The notes beneath the pieces were generated by a model, which was given only the letters and a program-made list of their open reading frames with translations, ran no database searches and was not told the origin of the DNA. Source: Microbacterium arborescens (GTDB taxonomy: Bacteria; Actinomycetota; Actinomycetes; Actinomycetales; Microbacteriaceae). From it: a stretch of 64,000 nt of DNA. The translations under genes and the position numbers were made by a program. The stretch lies in contig NZ_CP128474.1 of assembly GCF_030369635.1 (NCBI RefSeq), positions 2,728,001-2,792,000 of the forward strand. Reading direction: 5' to 3'. This document shows positions 51,992-60,987 of this stretch, piece after piece. Every line of letters starts with the position of its first letter. Within the stretch, counting starts at the first letter, position 1.

Positions 51992-52972
51992 ATGCCGCGA
52001 CGTCCGGAGCCTTTGCCCGAAGACCTCGACGAGGTGTTCTCGTGCGCCGCGGCATCGGCGTCGGGCATCTCGCCCAAGCGGCTGCGTGCGGCAGACCTCG
52101 ACACGCCCTTCCGCGGCGTGCGCCGAAGGCGCGGAACAGAGGATGCCGTAGCGTGCGGGCTGCTCGACGACGATCAGGAGGTCCGACGCCGGGTGCTCGA
52201 CCGCGCGCGAGCCTACTCCCAGATCATGGACGCGCGGGCCTTCTTCTGCGGACGGACGGCAGCGGTGCTCTGGGGGACGAGCGCTCGTCCCCCGAGCGAG
52301 CTCGAGGTGGGGGTCGTCGCGCCCGCGCGCGCACCGCGCCGGCACGGCATCCGAGGACGCCAGCTCGCCCCGACGCACGTCGAGGTGACCACTCTCGGAG
52401 GCCTGCGGGTGTCGACGCCGGCATCGACGTGGGCGATGCTCGGGCGGGATGCCGGTGTTCGCGAGCTGGTCCGCATCGGCGATGCTCTCGTGCGGGTGCC
52501 GCGCGGTGAGCGGGGGCGGCGCCTGCCCGAGGAGCGACTGAGCACGGTCGAGGAGCTGGCTGTCGCCGCCGCCGCGGGGAGACGTGTCGGCTCCGCGAAG
52601 CTCGCGGAAGCGCTCGCGCTCATTCGTGAGGGCGCGATGTCGCCGCTGGAGACCGACTTCCGGCTCGTCGTCGTCGCGGCGGGGCTGCCGGAGCCTGTGC
52701 TCGACCGTGAGATCCGGGATCGTGCGGGGCGCTTAGCGGGGATCGCGGATGCCGTCTGGCCCGAGTACCGCGTCATCGCCGAGGTCGAGGGCGACCACCA
52801 CCGCACCTCGAGACGCCAATGGGCGCGCGACATCGAGAAGCACACCGCCTACGTCGCTCTCGGCTTCGAGGTGGTGCGGCTCACCTCCGCGCACATCCGA
52901 CCCACCGGCTCCGCGGCAGTGGCCCTCGTGGGCGGTGCCCTGCGACGGCGCGGCTGGTCTCCCCCGCGCTGA
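51992..52972 (+). CDS. DUF559-type nuclease-like protein
   Basis: The 326-residue protein has an uncharacterised N-terminal 200 residues with an AbiEi-like middle (GVRRRRGTED, STWAMLGRDAGVRELVRIGD) and a C-terminal PD-(D/E)XK-like region. Candidate active-site residues are Glu220 (MSPLETDFRL), Asp253 (GIADAVW) and Glu264-x-Glu266 with His269/270 (AEVEGDHH). DIEKHTAYVALGFEVVRLT is the usual DUF559 closing motif. The ATG at 51992 starts MPRRP. It lies inside the liv locus between livF and livJ, with family A hairpins on both sides. Its biological role is unknown. Confidence 0.8.
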   Translation: MPRRPEPLPEDLDEVFSCAAASASGISPKRLRAADLDTPFRGVRRRRGTEDAVACGLLDDDQEVRRRVLDRARAYSQIMDARAFFCGRTAAVLWGTSARPPSELEVGVVAPARAPRRHGIRGRQLAPTHVEVTTLGGLRVSTPASTWAMLGRDAGVRELVRIGDALVRVPRGERGRRLPEERLSTVEELAVAAAAGRRVGSAKLAEALALIREGAMSPLETDFRLVVVAAGLPEPVLDREIRDRAGRLAGIADAVWPEYRVIAEVEGDHHRTSRRQWARDIEKHTAYVALGFEVVRLTSAHIRPTGSAAVALVGGALRRRGWSPPR

Positions 52973-52982
52973 CCACGCTCCG

Positions 52983-53390
52983 CCTGGCAGCTCGCGCCCA
53001 CTCCCGAACCAGGAACGGGCGCCAACTGCCACCCCAATCCCAGACCGATGGCCCCACTTGGCAGCTTGCGCCCACTCACGCCCAGAGAGTGGGCGCCAAC
53101 TGCCAATTCAGCAACTGTGGGGCAACCGGACTGGCCGGGGCGCCGGCACGCCGAGCCGGCGGTCCACGCCACACGTGGCTGCTCGTGCCTGCTCCGCGCC
53201 TCCGAAGGGGCGCCAACTGCCAGCTCGGGCACCGACCCAGCCCAGGCCGATGCCTTACTTGGCAGCTCGCGCCCGCTCACGCCCCGAGAGGGGGCGCAAA
53301 CTGCCAACTCGAGCCTCGACCCCGTCCAGACCCGGGCTCACCTGGCAGCTCGCGCCCGCTCACGCCCCGAGAGGGGGCGCCAACTGCCAA
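52983..53390. repeat. Array of five family A hairpins
   Basis: Five palindromes follow one another: 52985-53031, 53058-53106, 53176-53222 (diverged left arm), 53259-53307 and 53341-53390. Each has a left arm like TGGCAGCTCGCGCCC and a right arm like GGGCGCCAACTGCCA. The fourth and fifth are nearly identical over about 50 bases and 82 bases apart. No gene is seen in this 500-base gap; open frames reading through it have no start signal. Confidence 0.88.
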
Positions 53391-53430
53391 CTCGAACCCC
53401 GGCCCCGAGCCCAGCCCGCACCCACCGCAC

Positions 53431-53470
53431 ACGACGAGGGCCCCGGCCAGGAGACCGGGGCCCTCGTCGT
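53431..53470 (-). terminator. livJ terminator
   Basis: A perfect 16-base-pair stem (53431-53446 with 53455-53470) with an 8-base loop lies directly after the livJ stop on the minus strand. It has no T-tail. Confidence 0.8.
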
Positions 53471-53475
53471 GGTGA

Positions 53476-54834
53476 TCAGCCGACGCGGACGAACTCGTAG
53501 TTGTTGTCGTCGCCGTACTCGAAGACACCGGTGGATGCCTCCGTCGGGTCGCCCACCTCGTTGAAGGTGATCGGGCCCGAGACGCCGTCGTAGTCGGCGG
53601 CTTCGCCGGCGATGATCAGGTCGGCGCATTCCGCGAAGCTCGTGCACTTCGTGCCGTCACCCGAGCCGCCCGAGACCGCCTGCAGGTTCGCGGCCACGTC
53701 GGGGCCCGCCGTCGATCCGGCCTGCAGCGCCGCGAGAGCGAGCAGCACGACCGCGTCATACGACTCCGGCCCGTAGGTGAAGTCCTGAAGCTCGGCGTTG
53801 CCGGCACCGGTCCAGAACGCCTGCAGGTTGTCGCGGAAGGTCGCGATCGACGCGGGGTCGACCGCGGGGTAGGTGCCCTTCGCACCCGCCATGGTGCCGG
53901 CTTCGAAGTCGTCGCCGAAGTTCGCCAGGTTTCCATCGACGAGGTAGAGCTGCTCGGGGGCCACCTCGGCGCCGATCAGCTCGGGGATGATGGTCTTGAC
54001 CTCTTCGAACGTGATCAGCGCGATCGCGTCGGGGCCGGCTGCGAGAACATCCTCGACCTGGGCCGAGAAGTTCGTGTCACCGGTGTTGTAGAGCGAGGTT
54101 GCGACGACCTCGCCGCCGGCAGCCTCGAACGCGGCCTTGGTGAAGCACGCGAGGCCGGTGCCGTATGCGTCGTTGAGGACGATCATGCCGAGCGTCTCGT
54201 TGCCGTCGGCGCCGATCAGGTTGCCGAGCACTTCGCCCTGCAGCACGTCGGAGGGAGCGGTGCGCCAGTACAGGCCGTTGTCCTTGTAGCCGGTGAAGGC
54301 CGCGGAGGTGTTGGCGGGCGAGAACTGGATGGCGTTCGCGGCGATCACCTGGTCGATGAACTGCAGCGACGTACCGGAGGAGGCCGCACCGATGATCGCC
54401 GTGGCGCCTTCGCCCAGCAGTCGGGGGATCTCGGTCTCGTAGGCCTTGTTGTCGGTGTCACCCGAGTCGCCCTGCTTCAGGTCGATCGTGATGCCCTTGC
54501 CCGCGGCGTTGATCTCGGAGGCGGCGAACTCGGTCGCCGAGATCTCGGGCGGGCCGAGGAAGGCGAGGTTGCCGGTCACGGGCAGAGCCGTGCCGATCGT
54601 GTAGGTGAGGTCGGTTCCGGGACCGGTCGAGGTCGAGGTGTACTCCGGCGTGTACGACGCGGGCGCGGCCGCGTCGCAGTCGATCGGGAAATCGGCCGAG
54701 GTGTTCCCGCCGGCGTCGCCCGACGCAGCGGGTTCGCTGTCTCCGGCACAGCCTGCGAGGACGAGGGCACTCGCGCCGATCACGGCGATACCGCCGAGGA
54801 CCTTCGCGGTGCGGGAACGGGTGAGAACGCCCAT
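53476..54834 (-). CDS. livJ: Branched-chain amino acid-type substrate-binding lipoprotein
   Basis: The 452-residue binding protein belongs to the LivJ/peripla_BP_6 family. A lipobox LVLAGC places Cys29 after the signal helix; the start at 54834 has AAGGAG upstream. The mature protein shows GTALPVTGNLAFLGPPEI and AIIGAASSGTSLQF, family features. It should deliver the ligand to LivHMGF, but its gene is transcribed toward them from the opposite strand. Confidence 0.92.
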   Translation of the reverse strand: MGVLTRSRTAKVLGGIAVIGASALVLAGCAGDSEPAASGDAGGNTSADFPIDCDAAAPASYTPEYTSTSTGPGTDLTYTIGTALPVTGNLAFLGPPEISATEFAASEINAAGKGITIDLKQGDSGDTDNKAYETEIPRLLGEGATAIIGAASSGTSLQFIDQVIAANAIQFSPANTSAAFTGYKDNGLYWRTAPSDVLQGEVLGNLIGADGNETLGMIVLNDAYGTGLACFTKAAFEAAGGEVVATSLYNTGDTNFSAQVEDVLAAGPDAIALITFEEVKTIIPELIGAEVAPEQLYLVDGNLANFGDDFEAGTMAGAKGTYPAVDPASIATFRDNLQAFWTGAGNAELQDFTYGPESYDAVVLLALAALQAGSTAGPDVAANLQAVSGGSGDGTKCTSFAECADLIIAGEAADYDGVSGPITFNEVGDPTEASTGVFEYGDDNNYEFVRVG

Positions 54835-55080
54835 TGTGCTCCTTGATGAGTGGGAACGCGGCACCGAAGCCCCGCGAGGTTGGGGTTAAACCTAGTGGCG
54901 CTCTCGCGTCGGCGATGTTGCGATGTGTTAACGGTCTGTTACGCGACCCAATCGTTATCTCCGGCGCCGCGTGAACCCCGACGTTCCGCGGCGGAGCCCG
55001 GCGCCACGACCCTCATCGGGCCGATCAGACGAGCCGGAATGCGACGCTGCGGTCAGGCTCCCCGCTCCCGTGCGGCGGTC

Positions 55081-56022
55081 TCAGACGACGGGCGCGACAT
55101 CGGATGCCGCGTCGGCGCGCTTGGATCGACGAGCGGCGCGCAGCGAGTCGACGCTGAGTACGACGAGGGCGAGCCAGACGAGCCCGAACCCGATCCAGCG
55201 CTCGAGCGGCATCGGCTCGCCGAGGATCCAGGCGCCCGTGATGAACTGCAGGATCGGTGCCGCGAACTGCAGCAGACCGATCACCGTGAGGCTGCTGCGC
55301 CGCGCACCTGCCGCGAAGAAGAGGAGGGGCACGGCGGTGACGACGCCGGCAAGGGTCACCAGGGCGGTGTGCCCGGGGCTGACCGAGCCGAACATCAGCC
55401 CGCCGGTGACGGCGACGACGATCGCCTGGACGATGGCGACGGGTGCGAGCCAGAGCGATTCGAGGGTCAGCCCGCTGACGGCATCCACCGACGGCCCGAT
55501 CTGCTTCTTCACCAGCCCATAGGTTCCGAAGCTGGCCGCGAGGGTCAGGGCGATCCAGGGGAATGCGCCGTACCCGACGACGATGACGCCGACCGCGACC
55601 GCCGCGATGCCGATCGCGACCCACTGCGCGACCCGCAGCCGCTCCTTCAGGACGAGCACTCCGAGGAGGACCGTGACGATCGGGTTGATGAAATACCCCA
55701 GGCTCCCCTCGATCACGTGGCCGGTGAGGGTGCTGATGAGGAAGACCTGCCAGTTCACGTAGATGAGCAGGCCGGCGACGATCGTCCACAGCACCAGCCG
55801 CGGCGTGCGCAGGATTGCGATCAGCTTCCCCCAGGCGCGGAGCACCGTGAGGAGGATCGCGCAGAAGACGAGCGAGAAGAGGATGCGCCACGACACGACC
55901 TCGAACGGCCCCATCGGGGCGAGCGTGAGGAAGTAGAGGGGCATGAACCCCCACAGGACGTACGCCGAGAAGGCGTAGATCCCACCCAGGGTGCGCTCAC
56001 GGGCGGGATCGACGGGTGTCAC
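55081..56022 (-). CDS. rarD: EamA/RhaT family transporter, RarD
   Basis: The 313-residue membrane protein has about ten helices with the RarD motifs GIYAFSAYVLWGFMPLYF and GSLGYFINPIVTVLLGVLVL. It is a drug/metabolite exporter type; the true substrate is unknown. Starts with GTG. It lies upstream of livJ on the same strand. Confidence 0.9.
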   Translation of the reverse strand: MTPVDPARERTLGGIYAFSAYVLWGFMPLYFLTLAPMGPFEVVSWRILFSLVFCAILLTVLRAWGKLIAILRTPRLVLWTIVAGLLIYVNWQVFLISTLTGHVIEGSLGYFINPIVTVLLGVLVLKERLRVAQWVAIGIAAVAVGVIVVGYGAFPWIALTLAASFGTYGLVKKQIGPSVDAVSGLTLESLWLAPVAIVQAIVVAVTGGLMFGSVSPGHTALVTLAGVVTAVPLLFFAAGARRSSLTVIGLLQFAAPILQFITGAWILGEPMPLERWIGFGLVWLALVVLSVDSLRAARRSKRADAASDVAPVV

Positions 56023-56095
56023 GAGCCAAGCATAGGACGGTCATGACACGTCGCGGTCGTGACGGACTGCCATCCGCCGCCGCGCTTCTGCCATG

Positions 56096-56130
56096 ACGAA
56101 GGCCCGGATGCCATGCACCCGGGCCTTCGT
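56096..56130 (-). terminator. groES terminator
   Basis: ACGAAGGCCCGG (56096-56107) and CCGGGCCTTCGT (56119-56130) form a perfect 12-base-pair stem with an 11-base loop, just after groES on the minus strand. Confidence 0.8.
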
Positions 56131-56144
56131 GGAAGAGCTCTGCG

Positions 56145-56441
56145 TCAGCGGACGACGACGGCGAGGACGTCGCGCGCCGAGAGCACGAGGAACTCGTCAG
56201 CGCCGAACTTGACCTCGGTTCCGCCGTACTTGCTGTAGATCACGCGGTCGCCGACGGCGACGTCGAGCGGAACACGGTTGCCGTTGTCATCGATGCGGCC
56301 GGGGCCCACCGCCACGACCTCGCCCTCCTGGGGCTTCTCCTTGGCGGTGTCGGGGATGACCAGACCACTCGCAGTGGTCTGCTCGGCCTCGACCTGCTTG
56401 ATGACGATGCGGTCCTCGAGCGGCTTGATGGAAACCGACAC
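56145..56441 (-). CDS. groES: Co-chaperonin GroES
   Basis: The 98-residue protein has [21 protein letters not shown], the mobile-loop [17 protein letters not shown] and [16 protein letters not shown] of GroES. No groEL follows; rarD is downstream, so the partner is elsewhere. Two CIRCE operators upstream indicate HrcA control. Confidence 0.97.
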   Translation of the reverse strand: MSVSIKPLEDRIVIKQVEAEQTTASGLVIPDTAKEKPQEGEVVAVGPGRIDDNGNRVPLDVAVGDRVIYSKYGGTEVKFGADEFLVLSARDVLAVVVR

Positions 56442-56469
56442 GGTCTACCTCTTTCTTCGACAAGACTTG

Positions 56470-56496
56470 TTGGCAATCTCACCCTGAGAGTGCCAA
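56470..56496. promoter_or_regulatory. CIRCE operator, proximal copy
   Basis: TTGGCAATC, nine bases, then GAGTGCCAA matches the HrcA-binding CIRCE element with one mismatch in the first arm. It lies 29 bases before the groES start. Confidence 0.88.
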
Positions 56497-56515
56497 CTCC
56501 GAGTGTAGGGGGACG

Positions 56516-56542
56516 TTGGCACTCACGCAACGCGAGTGCCAA
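56516..56542. promoter_or_regulatory. CIRCE operator, distal copy
   Basis: TTGGCACTC, nine bases, then GAGTGCCAA is an exact CIRCE element. Centres of the two CIRCE copies are 46 bases apart. It is 40 bases from the divergent methyltransferase start, which may also feel HrcA. Confidence 0.93.
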
Positions 56543-56581
56543 CCTACCGCGGCATCCGCCGCCGCCCCCGCGTAGGCTGTC

Positions 56582-57811
56582 GTGGTGGATCACGCCGAGC
56601 TCTCCGCGTTGCTGACCCCCGAGGGCCTCCGTCTGGTCGACACCCTCCGGATCTCATCGACGGCGGATGCCGCCACCGCGGTCTCGCGGCTGCGGCGCGA
56701 GGGCCTCTCCCCCGACCTCGTGTCGGCGGTGGTCGGCCAGGCCCGTCTGCGGGAGCGCGCGCGGGCGAAGTTCGGTCCGTTCGCCGACCGGATGCTGTTC
56801 ACCCGAGCCGGTCTCGAACAGGCCACGCGTCTCGCGGTCGCCGCGCGTCACGCCGGCCGATTCCGCGATGCCGGCATCGCCCGCGTGGCCGACCTCGGCT
56901 GCGGGATCGGCGGCGACGCGCTCGGCTTCGCCGGTATCGGGCTCGAGGTCCTCGCCGTCGACGCCGACGAGATCACCGCCGCCCTGGCCGCCTACAACCT
57001 CGCCCCGTTCGGCTCATCGGCCCGGGTACGCCACGGCCGCGCCGAAGAGACCGATCTCACCGGCATCGACGCGGTCTGGCTCGATCCGGCACGTCGAACC
57101 TCGGGGCACGGCGAGACGCGCCGCGTCGCGGCATCCGACTACACACCTTCGCTCGAGTGGGCCTTCGGCCTCGCGGAACGGCTGCCGACCGGCATCAAGC
57201 TCGGGCCCGCCTTCGACCGTGACGACCTCCCGACCGACGGCGAAGCGCAGTGGATCAGCGCCGATGGGTCGACGATCGAGCTGGTCGTGTGGTCGGGCGC
57301 TCTCGCTCGCCCGGGCGTGCGGCGTTCTGCGCTCGTTCTCCGCGGCGACCGTGCCGCCGAGCTCACGGCGCCGGGCGACGCCGCCGACGCCGAGCCGCGC
57401 GAGCTCGGCGCTTACCTGCACGAGCCCGACGGCGCCGTCATCCGCGCTCGCCTGATCGGCGATGTGGCGCGCTCGCTCGACGCCGGCATGCTCGCCGGCG
57501 GGACGGCCTACATGACGTCCGACGCCGGACCCACCAGTCCGTTCGCCACGACGTTCCGGGTCCGCGAGGTGCTGCCGCTGAAGCCGCGCGACATCGATGC
57601 CGCCGTCAAGCGCGCGGGCATCGGCATCCTGGAGATCAAGAAGCGCGGCGTCGACGTCGATCCGGCGCAGTTCCGCAAGAAGCTCACACTGACGGGGAGC
57701 GCGTCGGCGACCCTCTTCCTCACCCGCATCGGAGACCGACGCGTCGCCGTCCTCGCGGACCGGGTCGACGCCGACCCCGCCGAAGGGGCTCAGTCCAGCA
57801 GCCCGGACTGA
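56582..57811 (+). CDS. Class I SAM-dependent methyltransferase with THUMP-like domain
   Basis: The 409-residue protein has a methyltransferase core with VADLGCGIGGDALGFAGIG as SAM motif I and VWLDPARR as the catalytic DPxR region. The C-terminal about 90 residues (RDIDAAVKRAGIGILEIKKR) are a THUMP-like RNA-binding domain. It is probably an RNA methyltransferase; the target is unknown. The start is GTG at 56582 or 56585. It ends 22 bases inside the convergent gene. Confidence 0.85.
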   Translation: MVDHAELSALLTPEGLRLVDTLRISSTADAATAVSRLRREGLSPDLVSAVVGQARLRERARAKFGPFADRMLFTRAGLEQATRLAVAARHAGRFRDAGIARVADLGCGIGGDALGFAGIGLEVLAVDADEITAALAAYNLAPFGSSARVRHGRAEETDLTGIDAVWLDPARRTSGHGETRRVAASDYTPSLEWAFGLAERLPTGIKLGPAFDRDDLPTDGEAQWISADGSTIELVVWSGALARPGVRRSALVLRGDRAAELTAPGDAADAEPRELGAYLHEPDGAVIRARLIGDVARSLDAGMLAGGTAYMTSDAGPTSPFATTFRVREVLPLKPRDIDAAVKRAGIGILEIKKRGVDVDPAQFRKKLTLTGSASATLFLTRIGDRRVAVLADRVDADPAEGAQSSSPD

Positions 57812-58251
57812 CTCGCCGACCAGACGAGCCACCCGGCGCTGTACACGATCGACAGCGCCGCCAGGCCGAGCGCCCACACCGCGACGGTGCGGCTCTCCCA
57901 CGGCCGACGGAAGGCGAGCACGGCCATCACGATCGCGGCGAGGCCGAGCGGGAACGCCCACCCGACGAACAGCGACAGGACGAGGGCGATGATCGCCAGG
58001 GCCAACGACCACGCCCCCGATCGGGGCAGGACCTCGGCCGCCGGAGCCCACTGGACCCGCGGCTCAGGCGCGACGGGCTCGATCCGGCCATCGGGCTCGG
58101 GAATGTGCAGCAGCGGCGTCGGCTGAGTGAACTCACGCTGGAACCCGCCGCGGTGCTCTCCGGGCAGCGGCGCGGACAGTGGGGCCGGAGCAACGTCGTC
58201 GGAGGGCGCATCCACCGCGGGTCGCCGACTGCGCAGCCGGTCGTCGCTCAT
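57790..58251 (-). CDS. Small DUF4190-like membrane protein
   Basis: The 153-residue protein has a Pro/Arg-rich cytoplasmic first half and three helices (SLALAIIALVLSLFVGWAF, LGLAAIVMAVLAF, VWALGLAALSIVYSAGWLVW), like DUF4190 proteins. Its ATG shares one base with the tsaD stop (TGATG). Unknown role. Confidence 0.75.
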   Translation of the reverse strand: MSDDRLRSRRPAVDAPSDDVAPAPLSAPLPGEHRGGFQREFTQPTPLLHIPEPDGRIEPVAPEPRVQWAPAAEVLPRSGAWSLALAIIALVLSLFVGWAFPLGLAAIVMAVLAFRRPWESRTVAVWALGLAALSIVYSAGWLVWSASQSGLLD

Positions 58252-59315
58252 CAGCGCACCTGGATCTCGGTCACGGGAAGCGTCGAATCAGCGCCGAACG
58301 AGAGCGTCGACGGCTCGGCGCCCGAGGAGATGAGCTCGGCGGCGAGCGCCGCGATCATCGCCCCGTTGTCGGTGCACAGGCTCAGCGGCGGGATGCGGAC
58401 CGCGACTCCGGCGGCAGCGGCGCGTTCGATCGCGACCTCGCGCAGTCGCCGGTTGGCGATGACACCGCCGCCGAGCAGCAGCCGCGGCACGCCGTGCTGA
58501 GCGCACGCGTCGAGTGCCTTGGTCACGAGAACATCGACGACGGCTTCGCGGAACGATGCCGCGACGTCGGCGATCGGCACGGTCTCGCCCGCCGCCTGGC
58601 GCTGCTCGACCCAGCGCGCCACGGCGGTCTTGAGCCCCGAGAACGAGAAGTCGTACCGGTGCGCGGCCATGTCGGAGGCCCGCGAGAGCCCGCGGGGGAA
58701 CCGGATCGCGTCGAGGTCGCCGTCCGCCGCGGCGCGATCGATCTCCGGGCCGCCGGGGTAAGGCAGACCGAGGATGCGCGCGATCTTGTCGAATGCCTCG
58801 CCGGCGGCGTCATCCATCGTCTCGCCGAGCATCTCGACGTCGGAGACGAGGTCTCGGACGAGGAGGAGCGAGGTGTGTCCGCCACTGACCAGGAGAGCGA
58901 CGGTGGGGTATTCGACGTCGTCGCCGGTGAGGATGTCGGCGGCGATGTGCCCGACGAGGTGGTTGACGGCGTAGAGCGGCTTCTCGAGCGACACGGCGAG
59001 GGCCTTCGCGGCGCCCACGCCGACCATGAGGGCGCCCGCGAGCCCCGGCCCGCTCGTGACGGCGACGGCGTCGAGGTCCGTCAGCGAGACCCCGGCCTCG
59101 GCTACGGCGGCCTCGATCGCCGGCTGCAGCGCCTCGAGGTGCGCGCGGGCGGCGACCTCCGGCACGACGCCGCCGTAGCGGGCGTGCTCGGCCATCGAGC
59201 TCGCGATCGTATTCGACAGCAGGGTGCGCCCGCGGACGATCCCGATGCCGGTCTCGTCGCAGCTGGTCTCGATCCCCAGCACGAGCGGCTCGGAACGGGT
59301 CGGCTCGGTGGTCAT
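58251..59315 (-). CDS. tsaD: tRNA t6A threonylcarbamoyltransferase TsaD
   Basis: The 354-residue ASKHA protein transfers the threonylcarbamoyl group to A37 of ANN-decoding tRNAs. The Fe/Zn histidines are in AARAHLEAL and [12 protein letters not shown] (the HxxxH of the kinase fold); [15 protein letters not shown] starts the protein; [14 protein letters not shown] is near the end. It follows tsaB and rimI in one operon. Confidence 0.96.
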   Translation of the reverse strand: MTTEPTRSEPLVLGIETSCDETGIGIVRGRTLLSNTIASSMAEHARYGGVVPEVAARAHLEALQPAIEAAVAEAGVSLTDLDAVAVTSGPGLAGALMVGVGAAKALAVSLEKPLYAVNHLVGHIAADILTGDDVEYPTVALLVSGGHTSLLLVRDLVSDVEMLGETMDDAAGEAFDKIARILGLPYPGGPEIDRAAADGDLDAIRFPRGLSRASDMAAHRYDFSFSGLKTAVARWVEQRQAAGETVPIADVAASFREAVVDVLVTKALDACAQHGVPRLLLGGGVIANRRLREVAIERAAAAGVAVRIPPLSLCTDNGAMIAALAAELISSGAEPSTLSFGADSTLPVTEIQVR

Positions 59316-59779
59316 CGTTCGGTCCCTCCCTCACCGCGGAGGCTCAGCTGCATGATGATGGCGTCGACGTCGTCCGGTTGGTAGTAGCGCGGCCGGCGCG
59401 CGATCTCGACGAAACCCTCGGAGGCGTAGAGCCGCTGCGCGACCGGGTTGTCGGCGCGCACCTCGAGGAAGACCTCGCGCGCTCCCCGGTCACGGGCCTC
59501 GGCGATCAGCGCCCGAAGCAGCCTCCGGCCGCGGCCGGTGCCCCGCCGTGCGGGTTCGAGGGCGAGGGTCTGGATGTCGGCGTCGGCCGCACCGTGCACC
59601 GCACGCACGCCGCCGTAGCCGACGACGCGATCGTCCTCGACGTCGACGAGGTACCGGCCGTGCGGCGAGGCGATCTCGGCGGACATGGCCCCGCGGCTCC
59701 ACGCGTCGGTCGGGAACGACGCTTCCTCGAGCGCCATGATGGCGTCGAGGTCACCGTCCGTGGCTGTGCGCAGGCTCAC
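59312..59779 (-). CDS. rimI: Ribosomal protein S18 alanine N-acetyltransferase RimI
   Basis: The 155-residue GNAT enzyme has [20 protein letters not shown] (acetyl-CoA motif A) and [17 protein letters not shown] (motif B), typical for RimI. It lies between tsaB and tsaD with 4-base overlaps both sides. It acetylates the S18 N-terminus. Confidence 0.93.
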   Translation of the reverse strand: MSLRTATDGDLDAIMALEEASFPTDAWSRGAMSAEIASPHGRYLVDVEDDRVVGYGGVRAVHGAADADIQTLALEPARRGTGRGRRLLRALIAEARDRGAREVFLEVRADNPVAQRLYASEGFVEIARRPRYYQPDDVDAIIMQLSLRGEGGTER

Positions 59780-60447
59780 GTGCCGACCTTCTTCGGCCCG
59801 GCGGGAACGGTCACATCGGGGGCACGGAGATACAGCGGCTCCGCGGCGTCGCCGATCGCGATGTCGATCGCTCCCGACGCCAGCCGCTCGGCCGCGACGC
59901 GGGCGAGGGCAGCGGCGCTGATCGACGTCGTCTCGGCGAGTTCCGCCGCGGGGGCACCGAAGAGGTCGAGGGGCTCGGTCGCCGCGCGTGGGACGAGGTG
60001 CGGATCGACGATGCGCACCGGCATCCCGTTCTCGACGCGGTAGACCGAGACGGCGAGCTCCCGACGGCGGGCATCGGTCACGATCGCGATCGGCTCTCCC
60101 TCGACCGGGGCTGCGCCCGGGCTCGCGAACTCGGGATCGACGTGCGCGCGGGCCGCGGCGTCATGGCTCGCGACCGGGATCAGCGGGATGCCGCGCCCGA
60201 GCGCGAACGCGCGCGCGGCGGCGATACCCACCCGCAAGCCCGTGAACGGGCCCGGGCCCATGCCGGCCGCGACGGCAGTGATCTCCGCGGGGCCGACGCC
60301 CGCGTCGCCGAAGACGCGCACGAGCAGATCTCCGATGACCTCGGCGTGCCCGCGGGGGTCGGGGCTGACCGCCTCGGCCCGCACGCGACCCGCGGGGTCG
60401 ACGATCGCGACGGCGGTGCCGATCGAGGTGTCGATGCCCAGAATCAC
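59776..60447 (-). CDS. tsaB: tRNA t6A synthesis protein TsaB
   Basis: The 223-residue inactive ASKHA partner of TsaD opens with GTG, ILGIDTSIGTAVAIVDPAG, and has VAAGMGPGPFTGLRVGIAAA. It organises the TsaD-TsaE complex. It is 36 bases after tsaE. Confidence 0.95.
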   Translation of the reverse strand: MILGIDTSIGTAVAIVDPAGRVRAEAVSPDPRGHAEVIGDLLVRVFGDAGVGPAEITAVAAGMGPGPFTGLRVGIAAARAFALGRGIPLIPVASHDAAARAHVDPEFASPGAAPVEGEPIAIVTDARRRELAVSVYRVENGMPVRIVDPHLVPRAATEPLDLFGAPAAELAETTSISAAALARVAAERLASGAIDIAIGDAAEPLYLRAPDVTVPAGPKKVGT

Positions 60448-60483
60448 GTCACCCAGGGTAGCCCGGGGCGAGACGCCACGCGC

Positions 60484-60987
60484 TCAGGGTCGACGCGTGA
60501 CGGTGACGATGCGCGGGGCGGCGTCGGCCATCTCGGCGGCCGCGGGGCCGCTCGTGCCGCAGGCGTTGTCGAGGCCGGTGCCGCTCCAGCCGCGTTCGAG
60601 CTCGATCTCCCACCAGCTCTCACGCAGCCCGTCGACCATGCCGTGCCCCCACTCGACGATCGTGACGCTGGCGTCGAGGTCGAGATCGAGGTCGGACAGC
60701 TCGGCCGGGGAGCCGAGACGGTAGGCGTCGACGTGGATCAGCGGCGGCCCGTCGACGAGGGACGGGTGTGTGCGGGCGATGACGAAGGTCGGGCTCTGGA
60801 TGGGACCGCGCACGCCGAGACCGGCGCCGATCCCCCGGGTGAGCGTCGTCTTGCCGGCGCCGAGGGGGCCTGTGAGGACGACGAGGTCACCGGCGCGCAG
60901 CCGAGACCCGATCTCGCGGCCCCACGCCTCCATCTCGTCGGCCGAGGTCACCTCACGCTCGCCCACGTACTCGTCGATCCCGCTCAT
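60484..60987 (-). CDS. tsaE: tRNA t6A synthesis ATPase TsaE
   Basis: The 167-residue ATPase has the P-loop LTGPLGAGKTTLTRGIGAGL and SPTFVIARTH, with HVDAYRL as the Walker B context. It couples ATP hydrolysis to TsaBD. Its ATG overlaps the alr stop as ATGA. Confidence 0.95.
   Translation of the reverse strand: MSGIDEYVGEREVTSADEMEAWGREIGSRLRAGDLVVLTGPLGAGKTTLTRGIGAGLGVRGPIQSPTFVIARTHPSLVDGPPLIHVDAYRLGSPAELSDLDLDLDASVTIVEWGHGMVDGLRESWWEIELERGWSGTGLDNACGTSGPAAAEMADAAPRIVTVTRRP

Noticed and set aside
52983..53390. Hairpin array as a CRISPR
   Set aside because: Repeats are palindromes of about 50 bases with unequal spacing and differ between copies; no cas genes are near.
52749..53564. Open frames running through the hairpin array
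   Set aside because: They have no ribosome-binding site, overlap the nuclease or livJ genes, and their residues come from the palindromes.
54835..55080. A small gene between rarD and livJ
   Set aside because: No frame with a start signal was found; the gap is more likely the livJ promoter region, though no clear -35/-10 pair stood out.
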